The notes: generated by a model from the sequence alone, not told the origin. DNA of 64,000 nucleotides from Lacunisphaera sp. (GCA_029945445.1 JAQSCO010000048.1:91527-155526), one strand, 5' to 3'. Counted from the stretch's first letter, positions 36,548-46,499 are shown. Program-made: numbers and translations.

Positions 36548-37894
36548 TCAGTGGGTGTGCCCCTTCTTCAGGCTCCGGCGGTGCGCGATGCTATACATGA
36601 GCCCGGCGCCCATTAGGCCAAAGGGCACCTGATAATAGAAGTAGTAGTCCCAGCCGAAAGTATCGAGGACCCAGCCCAGCCCCTTGATCGCCAGCGCCGC
36701 CCCGAAGTATTGGAACGCATCGATGACACCCGAGGCGAACGCCGCCATCTTGCGCCCGCCGATGTCCATCGCCGCCGCCGGCCCGAGCAGCGAATGCGTC
36801 GAGTTCACCGTGAAGGCGATCAGCACGAAAAAGGCGAGCGCCCAGTTCACCGACGTCACGCGCGTGGCCGCCAGCGTGACCAGGACCTGGAGGAAATAGA
36901 TGCCCGCGGCGACCGGCGCCCGCCGCGATTGGAAGAAGCGGTCCGACACCCAGCCGGAGAGCAGCGAGCCCGACGAGGCGGCGACCGGGATCAGGAAGCC
37001 GAGCCACTGGAATTTCGACCCGGTCATGTTGAGGTGGTGCACCTCCTGGAAAAACCGCGGGAACCACTGGTCGATGCTCTGCCGGACCGCGCCGGTGCAG
37101 GCATAGGCGAACGCCATGATCCAGACGATCCGATTGCTGACGATGTGCCAGAAGACCACGCGGATCTCGCCAATGATGCTGATGTCGGCGTGGTCGGCCT
37201 CGCCGGGGAAAACCTCCCGGAAGCCGCACTCCTCGGGCGTGTCCTTGACGGTCAGCGCCATGATCACCGCCACCAGCGAGGCCACGCCGGCCGGGATCCA
37301 GAACAGCCAGCGCCAGTGCTGCGGCGGCACGTGCCACATGCCGAGGAAGACGAACCCCGCCAGCAGCGCCGGCAGCAGGCTGTTCGCCAGGAGCCGGCTG
37401 AGGTTGATCATGCAGCCGAAGATGCCCGCAAAGGTGCCGCGCTCGCGCTCGCTGAACCACGCGCTGTTGATCTTGATGAAGCCGGGCGCGCCGAACGACT
37501 GGATGTAGCCGTTGAGGCCCCACAGCAGGGAGAACAGCGAAAGCATGCCCCAGAACGACGCCGCGCCGAACAGCAGGTTGACGAGCACGGTGCCGGTCGC
37601 GCCGATCAGCATCGCGCGCTTGCCCCCGATCCGATCGGTCAGGAGGCCGTTGATGATCTGGCCGCAGCCGTAGGCGACGAAATTCCACGCGAGAATCGTG
37701 CTCATGTCCGACTTCGTGAAGTGAAACTCCTCGGCGATGGACTTGTTCGCGTAGGAAAAATTGTAGCGGCAAAGGTAGTAGCTCGTGTAGGTCAGGCCCA
37801 CCATTGCCCAGTTCAATCCGCGCCGCGGCCGGAAGCCCTCCGGTAACCGCTGCCGCTTGGCGGGGCGGTCGAGGGAAGCGGCGGGATTACCCAT
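36548..37894 (-). CDS. MFS transporter, organophosphate:phosphate antiporter (GlpT/UhpT/UhpC) type
   Basis: 448 residues and about 12 transmembrane helices. YYLCRYNFSYANKSIAEEF in helix 1 and the conserved block WGLNGYIQSFGAPGFIKINS near helix 4 are typical of the OPA family, which exchanges sugar-phosphates or glycerol-3-phosphate for phosphate, or senses them (UhpC). A paralogue lies 76 bp upstream on the same strand. The actual substrate cannot be deduced. Confidence 0.83.
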   Translation of the reverse strand: MGNPAASLDRPAKRQRLPEGFRPRRGLNWAMVGLTYTSYYLCRYNFSYANKSIAEEFHFTKSDMSTILAWNFVAYGCGQIINGLLTDRIGGKRAMLIGATGTVLVNLLFGAASFWGMLSLFSLLWGLNGYIQSFGAPGFIKINSAWFSERERGTFAGIFGCMINLSRLLANSLLPALLAGFVFLGMWHVPPQHWRWLFWIPAGVASLVAVIMALTVKDTPEECGFREVFPGEADHADISIIGEIRVVFWHIVSNRIVWIMAFAYACTGAVRQSIDQWFPRFFQEVHHLNMTGSKFQWLGFLIPVAASSGSLLSGWVSDRFFQSRRAPVAAGIYFLQVLVTLAATRVTSVNWALAFFVLIAFTVNSTHSLLGPAAAMDIGGRKMAAFASGVIDAFQYFGAALAIKGLGWVLDTFGWDYYFYYQVPFGLMGAGLMYSIAHRRSLKKGHTH

Positions 37895-37970
37895 GAACGC
37901 ACTGATTTAGGCCAAACGGCCCGCAGTGCACGAACATTTTGCCCAAACGTAACAGAACGCGGCGCGCGGG

Positions 37971-39449
37971 TCAGGCTGCGGGCTTCTTTTCGTGTTCGTC
38001 GATGTATTTGCGCGTGGCCGCGGGCAGCTCGTTCCAGATGCGCCAGGCGATGATGCCGCCCGCCAAGGCGAACGGAATGAGGAAAATCGGCCACCACTGC
38101 CAGCTGTGATACCTGAAGGACGGATCCGTCAGGAACCCCACCGCGAACGACTGGATCGTGCTGCCAAGGTAGACGCAGCCATCAACGATCCCGGAGCAGG
38201 TCGCCGTGGCCTTGCGCCCGCCAAAGTCCGCGGCGGCCGTGCCCGACATCAGCGAATGGACGCCGGTCACCGCCGCGACGATCATGAGCGCGGACAGCGC
38301 GACCAGCACGGGCAGCGCGAAGAGGTTCATCGCCATCACCGAGGCCATCAGGAGCATGAATGCGCAGAAAATCGCCGCCGGCGGCCCGCGCCGCGACTGG
38401 AAAAACTTGTCGGAGATCAGGCCGCCCGCGAAACCGCCGACGATGCCGAACATGCAGAGCAGCAGTCCCCAGTTGCCCCTGAACCATTCTGCGCCGATCT
38501 GCGGCACCTGCTTCCCGAAGATCGGATACCATTGCATGATGCCATTGCGCAGCACGCCGGCCGTGAGCTCGACGCCACCGAGCAGCAGCATGAGCGGGTT
38601 GAGGAAGACCTTTTTCAGCAGGTCCATCGTGGAATATTCCTCGTGCATGTGGCCGGACGAGGCGTCGTGGGTGTCGAGATACGGGAATCCGGCCATCTCC
38701 GGCGTTTCCTTGATCAGCCAAAAATCCAGTATCGCCCAGATCGCGAGGATGATCGCGGGAATGAAAAACACCGCCCAGGTCGCGTCGATGGTCGAGCCCG
38801 CCGGCACGAACCAGTCCCGCAGGAGGCGCGACAGGCCGTTCGGGATCGCCTGCGCGCTCACCTTCGTCATGTCGACGATGGCCTGGCCCCAGTCGAAGGC
38901 GAAATAGACGCCGAACGAGATCAGCGTCCCGAAGATCGCGCCGAACACGCCACGCTCGCGGACGTGGAACCAGTTCGCCTTGACCTTGATGATCGAGACC
39001 GCGCCGTAGCTCTGGAAATACATGTTGAGCGCATAGAGCGCGGAGAGCGGCCAGAACAGCGGGATGTTCGTGCGGCCTGTCACCACCAGCCACACGATGA
39101 CGCCCATCGCTGTGTTGGCCACCGCGGCCCCCAGCACCGCGATCAGGATGCCCTTCTTGCCGCCGATCTTGTCCACGAGCGGCCCATTGACCAGGAATGA
39201 AAACGCATACACGCCTGTGCCGATGCCGAAGATCATCCCGAAATCCTTGTTCGACATGAGCGTGTCGAGGGCGTTCTTCGCCACCGTCAGGTTATAGCGT
39301 CCCATGTAGAGGAACGAGTAGGACATCCCCAGCGGAAACCAGTTGATGAAGCGCCGGCTCAGGAACCAGGGCCCGTGCTTCATCGGGTTGTTGTAGAAAT
39401 AAATCCCGATGACCGTCAGCAGGACAACGAAGACGAGGGCCAGATCCAT
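37971..39449 (-). CDS. MFS transporter, organophosphate antiporter family paralogue
   Basis: 492 residues, 12 predicted helices plus an N-terminal extra hydrophobic segment (MDLALVFVVLLTVIGIYFY). YMGRYNLTVAKNAL and SALYALNMYFQSYGAVSIIK match the OPA-family signatures at the same positions as in the neighbouring transporter. A large central loop (WLIKETPEMAGFPYLDTHDA) is longer than usual. It is probably co-transcribed with the gene at 36548 and transports a phosphorylated metabolite. Adjacent pyruvate kinase fits a carbon-metabolism setting. Confidence 0.83.
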   Translation of the reverse strand: MDLALVFVVLLTVIGIYFYNNPMKHGPWFLSRRFINWFPLGMSYSFLYMGRYNLTVAKNALDTLMSNKDFGMIFGIGTGVYAFSFLVNGPLVDKIGGKKGILIAVLGAAVANTAMGVIVWLVVTGRTNIPLFWPLSALYALNMYFQSYGAVSIIKVKANWFHVRERGVFGAIFGTLISFGVYFAFDWGQAIVDMTKVSAQAIPNGLSRLLRDWFVPAGSTIDATWAVFFIPAIILAIWAILDFWLIKETPEMAGFPYLDTHDASSGHMHEEYSTMDLLKKVFLNPLMLLLGGVELTAGVLRNGIMQWYPIFGKQVPQIGAEWFRGNWGLLLCMFGIVGGFAGGLISDKFFQSRRGPPAAIFCAFMLLMASVMAMNLFALPVLVALSALMIVAAVTGVHSLMSGTAAADFGGRKATATCSGIVDGCVYLGSTIQSFAVGFLTDPSFRYHSWQWWPIFLIPFALAGGIIAWRIWNELPAATRKYIDEHEKKPAA

Positions 39450-39619
39450 AAATTACAGGGGAAAGGTGCGCGCGGCGGACAACACGCGGGCACCATAGGT
39501 CGCAACGCACCCAAGGCACGCCGAAAAGGTTCCGCTCATGTTAATTTACCTGGACGGCCCGCCCTTATGCCCGGGTTTTGCTTTGCCGCACGGCAAGGGA
39601 GCTGCTTCCCTCCCCCGCC

Positions 39620-41047
39620 ATGCCCGCCACCAACCGCCGGACCAAGATCATCGCCACCCTCGGCCCCGCCACCGAGAGCGAGGAGATGCTCGTCAAGCTG
39701 ATCCAGGGCGGCGTCGACGTCGTGCGGCTCAACATGGCGCACGCCAAGCACGATTGGACCCGGATGATCATCCGCCGCATCCGCGCCGCCTCCAAGACCG
39801 CCGGCCGCGAGGTCGCCGTCATGATGGACATCAAGGGCCCCGAGATCCGCACCGGCGACCTTGAGGTGCCCATCGAACTCAAGCCCGGCGAGATCTTCGA
39901 CTTCACCGTCAAACCCGGCGCCGGGCGGTCGGGCGGCGAGGAAATCCGCTCCGTCGACGTCAACTACCGCGACCTCGTCAACGACATCAAGGTCGGCGAC
40001 ACCGTGCTGGTGGACAGCGGCCTGATCCGGCTCGAGGTGCTGTCGAAGGACGACGCCCACATCCGCTGCCGCGTGCTCACGCCCGGCTCGCTCACCTCGC
40101 GCCGCCACATCAACCTGCCCGGCGTCAAGGTCAACCTCCCCTCCTTCACCGCGAAGGACCGCGCCGACACGCTCGTCGGCATCGCGGAGGGCGTGGACTT
40201 CATCGCACTCTCGTTCGTGCGCGAGGCCAGCGACGTCGAGTTGCTCCGCCTGTTCCTGAAGGAGAACAAGTCCCGCGCCCGCATCGTCGCCAAGATCGAG
40301 GACCAGTCTGCGATCGACAATCTCGACGACATCATCCGCGCCACCGACGTCCTCATGGTGGCGCGCGGCGACCTCGGCATTGAAGTGCCGCTGCGCGAGC
40401 TGCCCGTCATCCAGCGCCGCGCCGTGCGCACCTGCCTCGCCATCGGCCGCCCCGTCATCATCGCCACGCACATGCTCGAGTCGATGATCAGCCAACCGAT
40501 GCCCAGCCGCGCCGAGATCACCGACGTAGCCAACGCCGTCTACGAGCAGGCCGATTGCGTGATGCTTTCCGGCGAGACCACCATCGGCAAATATCCGCTC
40601 GAGTGCGTCGCGATCCTGGACTCCATCGCGCGCCGCATCGAGGAGGAGCAGGCTACCGACATCCCCGAGCCCGCCGTGTTCATCCAGGAACGCATGAAGG
40701 TTTTCCGCGCCGCCGTCGTGCTGGCCAACGAGTTTCCCCGCTCGCTCATCCTCGTGTTCACCCGCCACGGCACCAATGCCGCCGGCATCGCCGCGCACCG
40801 CCCGCCGCGCGCACCCATCCTGGCCGTCACCGACAGCGTTGAGACGCTGCGCCACCTCCGCATGGTGCGCTCGGTCGAGCCCTACTTGCTCCAGGAGTTC
40901 GGCGATCCCGAGGCTACGATCGAGCGCGCCACGGCCTCGCTGCTCAAGCAGGGCCGCATCGCGCCAGGCGACAAGCTCGTCATCGTCTCGGACGTGCAGG
41001 CCAAGGATCGCCGCATTGACAGCATCCAGCTGCGGTCGGTGGAATAA
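39620..41047 (+). CDS. pyk: Pyruvate kinase
   Basis: 475 residues from ATG at 39620; a longer in-frame start at 39578 is less likely. It carries RTKIIATLGPAT at the N-terminus, MMDIKGPEIRTG, the Mg/PEP-binding block KIEDQSAIDNLDDII, the signature MVARGDLGIEVPL, and MLSGETTIGKYPLECV. It converts PEP and ADP to pyruvate and ATP in the last step of glycolysis. The C-terminal allosteric domain is present. It is divergent from the OPA transporter genes, separated by 170 bp. Confidence 0.93.
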   Translation: MPATNRRTKIIATLGPATESEEMLVKLIQGGVDVVRLNMAHAKHDWTRMIIRRIRAASKTAGREVAVMMDIKGPEIRTGDLEVPIELKPGEIFDFTVKPGAGRSGGEEIRSVDVNYRDLVNDIKVGDTVLVDSGLIRLEVLSKDDAHIRCRVLTPGSLTSRRHINLPGVKVNLPSFTAKDRADTLVGIAEGVDFIALSFVREASDVELLRLFLKENKSRARIVAKIEDQSAIDNLDDIIRATDVLMVARGDLGIEVPLRELPVIQRRAVRTCLAIGRPVIIATHMLESMISQPMPSRAEITDVANAVYEQADCVMLSGETTIGKYPLECVAILDSIARRIEEEQATDIPEPAVFIQERMKVFRAAVVLANEFPRSLILVFTRHGTNAAGIAAHRPPRAPILAVTDSVETLRHLRMVRSVEPYLLQEFGDPEATIERATASLLKQGRIAPGDKLVIVSDVQAKDRRIDSIQLRSVE

Positions 41048-41056
41048 GTTCACCCC

Positions 41057-41800
41057 ATGAAACGCCTTCCCGCCTTCCTAGCGGCGCTGGGCCTCGCCGC
41101 CGCAGCGTCCGCCCAACCCGCCCCGACGATGGCGCAGGCCGCTACCGCCAAAGCGGTGGCGCCCAAGGCCCACTTTCTCGCGTCCGCCGACCTCGACCTC
41201 ACGGCACTGCTGCCCGCGCCGCCCGCGCCGGACTCGCCCGCGACCCGCGCCGAGCTCGACGCGGTCTTCGCGCTGCAGGCGGCCCGCACCCCGGCGCAAG
41301 CCGCCCGCTGCCGCCAGATCGAGGGGGAGGATATTTTTCTGTTCGGCTCGGAGGTGCTCGGCGAATGGTTCACCGCGGCCAACCTGCCGCAGACCGCGCA
41401 ATTTTTTACCGCGGTGCGCGAGGACTTCGGCCCGATCAACCGCGCGGCCAAGGCCGTGTGGCCGCGGCGCCGCCCGCCGTTCGCGGACGCCCGCATCAAG
41501 CCCTGCGTGGATTTCACCGACACCGGTGCCTACCCGAGCGGCCACGGCATCCAGTCCGCGCTGTGGGCCGGGCTGCTGGCGGAGATTTTTCCCGACCAGG
41601 CCGCCGGTTTCCGGCAGCGCGCGGAGGAGACGCTGCGCTACAAGCTTCTTTCCGGCGTGCATTATGCCAGCGACCTCGCGGCCGGCCGCGTCGTCGGCGA
41701 AGCCATGGCCCGCGAGCTGCTGAAAAATCCTGCCGTGCGGAAAATCCTCGGGCAGCTCCGCGCGGAGGCCACGCCCCACCGGCGGAAAAAAGCGGCCTAG
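41057..41800 (+). CDS. PAP2-superfamily phosphatase, secreted (class A acid phosphatase-like)
   Basis: 247 residues with a signal peptide (residues 1-19, ending ASAQ). The three phosphatase motifs are seen in order: KAVWPRRRP (K-x6-RP), YPSGHG (PSGH) and a third motif region RYKLLSGVHYASD carrying the His and Asp. It is likely a periplasmic non-specific phosphatase that could supply phosphate or dephosphorylate metabolites. It starts 9 bp after pyk and is probably co-transcribed. Confidence 0.85.
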   Translation: MKRLPAFLAALGLAAAASAQPAPTMAQAATAKAVAPKAHFLASADLDLTALLPAPPAPDSPATRAELDAVFALQAARTPAQAARCRQIEGEDIFLFGSEVLGEWFTAANLPQTAQFFTAVREDFGPINRAAKAVWPRRRPPFADARIKPCVDFTDTGAYPSGHGIQSALWAGLLAEIFPDQAAGFRQRAEETLRYKLLSGVHYASDLAAGRVVGEAMARELLKNPAVRKILGQLRAEATPHRRKKAA

Positions 41801-41877
41801 CGGCGATTTCCGGTAACCGGTCGCAATTCCGGCGGTTTTGAAGAGGCACACCCGCTTTTCGGGTTTCCCTGCCCAAG

Positions 41878-41902
41878 AATCCGTCCTTGAGTCCTTGAAT
41901 CC
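41878..41902. repeat. Short word repeat upstream of the DUF5916-like gene
   Basis: Two and a half copies of GTCCTTGAATCC/GTCCTTGAG lie 4 bp before the ATG at 41907. No inverted partner is visible. Confidence 0.45.
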
Positions 41903-41906
41903 CCCT

Positions 41907-44045
41907 ATGCGTCCCTTTTCCCTCCTGGCGGCGGCGATTGTCGTGCTGGCGGCCACCACCTTGCGCGCCGCGCCGTCGCTCGAGGTCCATCCCACAACCA
42001 CGCCGCCGAAAATTGACGGCGTCATCAGCGAGGGCGAATGGGCCGGCGCTGCGCACAGCGAAGCCTTCACCATGGTGGAACCCACCGAGGGCGGCGCGGT
42101 CACCGAGCGCACCGAGTTCTGGGTCACTTACGACGCCGACACCGTCTACGTCGCCGTCCGCGCCCATGATTCCGCGGGCGCGCCGGGCGTGCGCGCCTAC
42201 TCCATGCAGCACGACCAGGACAATGGCTCCGACGACATCGTCCGCATCGTGTTCGACACCTTCCACCGGCAGAACGACGGCTATTACTTCGCCCTCACCG
42301 CCGCGGGCGGCAAGCACGACGGTCTCATCCAGAACAAGGAGGACGCCAACGACCAGTGGGACGCCATCTGGCTCGGCCGGACGACGATTGACGCCGGCGG
42401 CTGGAGTGCCGAGTTCGCCATCCCGGTCAAGTCGCTGTCCTTCGACCCCGCGAATTCCACCTGGGGTTTCAACGTCGCACGGGCGGTCCGCCGCAAGCAG
42501 GAGGTCATGCGCTGGACGGGCATCTTCCGCAACCGGCCCACCATCGCGCTGCCGCTGCTCGGCGACCTGCGGGGCCTCACCGGGCTCCGGCAGGGCCGCG
42601 GAATCGACCTGAAGCCGTTCGCCAGCCTCACTCGGCACTCGGCGCCCGCGCCCGGCGAAAAGAAACTCGATTTCAAGCCCGGCCTCGACCTTGTCTGGCA
42701 CGTCACGCCGTCGCTGGCCGCCACGCTCACCGTCAACACCGACTTCGCCGACGCCGAGGTCGATGAGCGTCAGGTCAATCTCGGCCGCTTCTCACTCTTC
42801 TTCCCGGAGAAGCGCGCGTTCTTCACGCAGGATGCCTCGCTGTTCACGTTTGCCGGCCTCATGGACAATCCGCTGCCATTCTTCTCCCGCCGCATCGGCC
42901 TCGCCGACGACGGTTCCAAGGTCAACCTCCTCGCCGGCGCCAAGGTCACCGGGCGCGCCGGCCCTTGGACCGTCGGCCTGCTCGACGTGCAGATTGAGGA
43001 TCACGCCGGCGTCGACTCCAAGAACCTGCTCGTCGGCCGCGCGGCGTTGCAGGTGCTGGACGAGTCGAGCGTCGGTGTCGTCTTCACCCATGGTGACCCG
43101 CGCAGCAACGGCGAAAACACGCTGGTCGGCACCGACTTCAACTACACCAACAACCACGTGTTCGGGAGCAAGAGCCTCAGCGCGCATGCCTCCGTGCAGT
43201 TCACGGACTCCGACTATGCGCGCGGCCAGGGGACAGCCGCCACCCTTTCCCTCTTCTATCCCAACGATCCGTTTGAATTCTATTTTTTCTCCAGCCGCAT
43301 CGACGGCAAGTATGACCCGGCGCTCGGCTTCGTGTCCCGCACCGGGGTCGAGGAGGTTTTCCAGCAGGCCGGTTATACCTGGCACCCGGTGACCCCGTGG
43401 GTGGACCGCGTGCAACTGAATGCCCAGCTCGATTGGGTCATGGATTTGCATGGGCGGGTCGTGGCGTTGGACCACGACCTCCCCTCCCTCTCCTTCCGCA
43501 CCCCCGCCGGCGACCGGTTGCACCTGCAATATTCCCGCACGGCCGACCGGCTGGATGAACCCTTTGCCATCCGGCCCGGCATTGTCATTCCCGTGGGCAA
43601 CTACGGCTGGGGCCGCTTCACGGCCGACTACAACACGACCAAGTCGCGCCCCGTCAGCGTAGCCCTATCGATGCGCGACCAGGGCTTCTATGCCGGCCAC
43701 CGCCGCGATTATGGCGGCGGGGTGGAGTGGCGGCCCTCGCGCTTTTTCTCCACCAGCCTGAACTGGCAAGTCCGCCAGATCCGCATGCCCCAGGGGAATT
43801 TTGCGGTGCGGATCGGCAGCTGGAATGCCGTCTACACCTTCACGCCCGACCTGCAGCTCAGCCTGCTGGGCCAATACGACAATTTCTCCGATTCCCTGGG
43901 AGTGAACTTCCGCCTCAAGTGGATCGTCCAGCCGGGCAACGAGCTGTTCTTCATCGTCAATGAGGGCTATGACACCTCGCTCGACCGCTTCCGCCCCACG
44001 CAGAACGACACCTCGATGAAGGCCGCGTGGAACTTCCGTTTCTGA
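41907..44045 (+). CDS. DUF5916-like protein with CBM9-type N-domain and outer-membrane barrel
   Basis: 712 residues from ATG at 41907, which gives a clean signal peptide (RPFSLLAAAIVVLAATTLRA). Residues about 25-220 resemble a carbohydrate-binding family 9-like domain (PKIDGVISEGEW, DADTVYVAVRAHDS, SAEFAIPVKSL). From about 260 the sequence follows the DUF5916 pattern (TVNTDFADAEVDERQVNLGR, FFPEKRAFF). The rest consists of alternating strands ending in an aromatic (AAWNFRF), consistent with an outer-membrane beta-barrel. The function of the family is not established; import or binding of polysaccharide is a guess. Confidence 0.8.
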   Translation: MRPFSLLAAAIVVLAATTLRAAPSLEVHPTTTPPKIDGVISEGEWAGAAHSEAFTMVEPTEGGAVTERTEFWVTYDADTVYVAVRAHDSAGAPGVRAYSMQHDQDNGSDDIVRIVFDTFHRQNDGYYFALTAAGGKHDGLIQNKEDANDQWDAIWLGRTTIDAGGWSAEFAIPVKSLSFDPANSTWGFNVARAVRRKQEVMRWTGIFRNRPTIALPLLGDLRGLTGLRQGRGIDLKPFASLTRHSAPAPGEKKLDFKPGLDLVWHVTPSLAATLTVNTDFADAEVDERQVNLGRFSLFFPEKRAFFTQDASLFTFAGLMDNPLPFFSRRIGLADDGSKVNLLAGAKVTGRAGPWTVGLLDVQIEDHAGVDSKNLLVGRAALQVLDESSVGVVFTHGDPRSNGENTLVGTDFNYTNNHVFGSKSLSAHASVQFTDSDYARGQGTAATLSLFYPNDPFEFYFFSSRIDGKYDPALGFVSRTGVEEVFQQAGYTWHPVTPWVDRVQLNAQLDWVMDLHGRVVALDHDLPSLSFRTPAGDRLHLQYSRTADRLDEPFAIRPGIVIPVGNYGWGRFTADYNTTKSRPVSVALSMRDQGFYAGHRRDYGGGVEWRPSRFFSTSLNWQVRQIRMPQGNFAVRIGSWNAVYTFTPDLQLSLLGQYDNFSDSLGVNFRLKWIVQPGNELFFIVNEGYDTSLDRFRPTQNDTSMKAAWNFRF

Positions 44046-44078
44046 AGGTGGGCGCCGGTTTCCACACCGGCGACCACC

Positions 44079-44315
44079 TCAGTCCCCCATCCTGGCAAAC
44101 CGCGGCACGCGCTTCCCGCCCGCCTCGACCGTCTCCGTGAACATCGCCGCCGGCCGCACGAACAATCCGCCGTCGCCATACAAAGCCTCGTAAACCACGA
44201 GCCATTCGCGCGTCTCCGAGTGCAAGGCCAGTCCGACCACGCGGTAATTGTTGTTCTTGTAGTGGCGGTAAAGCCCCGGCCGGGGCTCGGCGGGCTTGGG
44301 CGGCATGTGTTCCAT
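44079..44315 (-). CDS. DUF1653 protein
   Basis: 78 residues from ATG at 44315, or 75 from ATG at 44306. GLYRHYKNNNYRVVGLALHS and ETREWLVVYEALYGDGGLFV match the small DUF1653 family end to end. The function is unknown. It has the typical compact length and lies between a barrel-protein gene and a divergently transcribed CobW-type GTPase. Confidence 0.82.
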   Translation of the reverse strand: MEHMPPKPAEPRPGLYRHYKNNNYRVVGLALHSETREWLVVYEALYGDGGLFVRPAAMFTETVEAGGKRVPRFARMGD

Positions 44316-44376
44316 ATTTCTGAGCACACTCTCCCGCCTGCCATCGGGCAAGCCTCCCTCCTTGCCTCTTTTGCTA

Positions 44377-44411
44377 TTCTGTCCTCTGTCTTCTGACCTC
44401 TGTCCTCTGCC
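44377..44411. repeat. Word repeat directly abutting the CobW-family start codon
   Basis: Four imperfect copies of CTGTCCTCTG/CTGACCTCTG run without a gap into the ATG at 44412. No Shine-Dalgarno sequence is visible. The same word occurs as inverted arms inside the WD40 gene at 48250-48424. Confidence 0.65.
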
Positions 44412-45803
44412 ATGTCCCTTCCCCCCATTCCCGTCACCGTCCTCACCGGCTTCCTCGGCGCCGGCAAGACCACCCTGCTCAACCGCATCCTCACGGAGCA
44501 GCACGGCAAGAAGATCGCCGTCATCGAGAACGAGTTCGGCGAAGTCGGCGTCGACAACCAGCTCGTCATTCAGTCCGACGAGGAGATCTTCGAGATGAAC
44601 AACGGCTGCATCTGCTGCACCGTGCGCGGCGACCTCCTCCGCATCCTCACGCGCCTCATGAAGCGCAAGGACCGGCTCGACGCCATCCTCATCGAGACCA
44701 CCGGCCTCGCCAACCCCGCGCCCGTCGCGCAGACCTTCTTCAGCGACCCGGAGATGAAGGAACAGTTCGCCCTCGACGCCATCGTCACGCTCGTCGACGC
44801 CAAGCACATCCTCCTCCACCTCGACGATTCGCCGGAGGCCCTTAAGCAGATCGCCTTTGCCGACGTCATCATCCTCAACAAGACCGACCTCGTCACACCC
44901 GTCGAGCTCGCCGCGCTCGAGCAACGCCTGCACACGATCAACGCCGTCGCGAAGATCCACCGCGCCAACAACGCCGACGTCGCCATCGACAAGGTCATCG
45001 GCATCGGCGGCTTCAACCTCGATCATGCCGTCGAGATCGACCCCAAGTTCCTCGAGACCGAGTATCCTTTCGAGTGGGCGGGCGCCTACGAGCTCGCTGC
45101 CGGCATCCACGAGCTGGCCATCGGCCACCATGATCATGACCACGGGCACGACCATGACCACGAGTGTGGTGACGAATGCGGGCACGACCACAACTCGCTC
45201 GACGTCGTCATTGCCCCCGTGAAAAGCGCCACGCCCGCCGATCTCGAGGCCATCATCAAGTCCACCGTCCTCGCGTTCTCCGACTGGGAGAAGAATACGC
45301 CGGCCGGCGAGACCATCGCCGCCGACGGCAAGATGCACCGCCTGAAACTCCACGATGAACACGGTCATTTCGCCGTGAACATTGAAAAGCCCGGCCACTA
45401 CGTCCTCTTCACCGGCCACGATGTGCCGACGCACCTGCACGCCCCGGGCGGCGACATGCTCCGCTATGGCTGGGACAGGGCCTTCCGCCATGAGCACTCG
45501 CACGACGAGGAAGTATCATCGGTCGGCATCAGCGTCGACGGCGAGCTCGACGGCAAGAAGCTCAACGAGTGGATCTCGAAACTCCTCGCGGAGAAGGGCG
45601 GCGACATCTACCGCATGAAGGGCGTGCTGGTCGTGAAGGGCACGAAGAAACGCCTCGTCTTCCAGGGCGTGCATATGCTCTTCGACGCGAAGTTCGACCG
45701 CGAGTGGAAGGACGGCGAGAACCGCACGAACACCCTCGTCTTCATCGGCAAGAACCTCGACCGCGCCGCCCTGACCGAGGGCTTCAAGGCCTGCCTGGCC
45801 TGA
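44412..45803 (+). CDS. CobW/P47K (COG0523) GTPase, metal chaperone-like, with inserted segment
   Basis: 463 residues, about 100 longer than most COG0523 proteins. It has Walker A GFLGAGKT (13-20), the metal-binding motif CICC (66-69), a [10 protein letters not shown] switch region, and NKTD as G4. A His/Asp-rich metal-binding loop ([12 protein letters not shown]) lies at about 239-260. Between this loop and the C-terminal CobW_C domain (from about 385) there is an extra segment of roughly 110 residues containing [16 protein letters not shown] and a second His cluster ([10 protein letters not shown]). Family members insert zinc, cobalt or other metals into enzymes using GTP. Zinc handling is the most likely role. 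Confidence 0.88.
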   Translation: MSLPPIPVTVLTGFLGAGKTTLLNRILTEQHGKKIAVIENEFGEVGVDNQLVIQSDEEIFEMNNGCICCTVRGDLLRILTRLMKRKDRLDAILIETTGLANPAPVAQTFFSDPEMKEQFALDAIVTLVDAKHILLHLDDSPEALKQIAFADVIILNKTDLVTPVELAALEQRLHTINAVAKIHRANNADVAIDKVIGIGGFNLDHAVEIDPKFLETEYPFEWAGAYELAAGIHELAIGHHDHDHGHDHDHECGDECGHDHNSLDVVIAPVKSATPADLEAIIKSTVLAFSDWEKNTPAGETIAADGKMHRLKLHDEHGHFAVNIEKPGHYVLFTGHDVPTHLHAPGGDMLRYGWDRAFRHEHSHDEEVSSVGISVDGELDGKKLNEWISKLLAEKGGDIYRMKGVLVVKGTKKRLVFQGVHMLFDAKFDREWKDGENRTNTLVFIGKNLDRAALTEGFKACLA

Positions 45804-45842
45804 GCTGAACCGATCTTGGCGGGCTCGCGTCCCCGCGCTGCC

Positions 45843-46499
45843 TCAAAGCTCGTCCGCCCGCACGCGCAGCGCCCGCGCCTGCTCGGCCCGCTTCTTCGCC
45901 TTCTCGACGCCGAGCGCGTCGAGCCCCAACGCGTTGGCGACGGCGAGCACGGTCCCGACGCCGCAGAACGGGTCGAAAATAATCTTCGCCCCCGCCTGCT
46001 CCCGCGCAAACCGCACCGCGTGGCCCGCCGCCCGCACCCCCATCGCGCGCACCCATTTCTGCTCCCCGGCATCCGCAATCACATCCGGGATCGGCAGCAC
46101 GTCCGGACACTGCAGCGCCCGCGACACCGCGATCAGGTGCGTGAACCCCGGCCGGCCCGCCGTGAGCATCCCCGCCGGCCGCCGCAGCACGATCTTGTGG
46201 AACAGCACCCGCGCGCCCACCGCCTCCGCCGCCCGCATTACCAGCGCGCCCTTGTCGATCCATTCCCCGCTACACTTGATGTCGCTCTGGAAAAAGACTG
46301 CTGCGCTTTCGTCCGGCACCGATTCCACCACGAGGCGCGCCGCCTCGAGGAACCACGCGCGCCATGCCGGCAGCGCCAGCCCGACTTCCGAGACATCCGG
46401 CAGCGACGTCACCGCGCAGGCGCCCGCGATGCGCCTCCGCGCCCGCATCCACGGGATCGCATCCGCGCACTCCACCACCCGCTTGGGCTCGTCCGGCAT
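45843..46499 (-). CDS. SAM-dependent methyltransferase-like protein
   Basis: 218 residues from ATG at 46499; a second ATG 30 bp upstream is possible. The C-terminal part contains IIFDPFCGVGTVLAVANALG, close to motif I of DNA/RNA N-methyltransferases (DPFxGxGT), followed by GVEKAKKRAEQA. The N-terminal half lacks an obvious DPPY/NPPY catalytic motif, so either the motif is degenerate or the substrate differs. It lies convergent with the CobW-type gene. Confidence 0.65.
   Translation of the reverse strand: MPDEPKRVVECADAIPWMRARRRIAGACAVTSLPDVSEVGLALPAWRAWFLEAARLVVESVPDESAAVFFQSDIKCSGEWIDKGALVMRAAEAVGARVLFHKIVLRRPAGMLTAGRPGFTHLIAVSRALQCPDVLPIPDVIADAGEQKWVRAMGVRAAGHAVRFAREQAGAKIIFDPFCGVGTVLAVANALGLDALGVEKAKKRAEQARALRVRADEL

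Noticed and set aside
44316-45503. A 474-codon minus-strand frame covering the CobW-type gene and the DUF1653 gene
   Set aside because: Only its last 78 codons match a known family (DUF1653). The rest is antisense to the GTPase.
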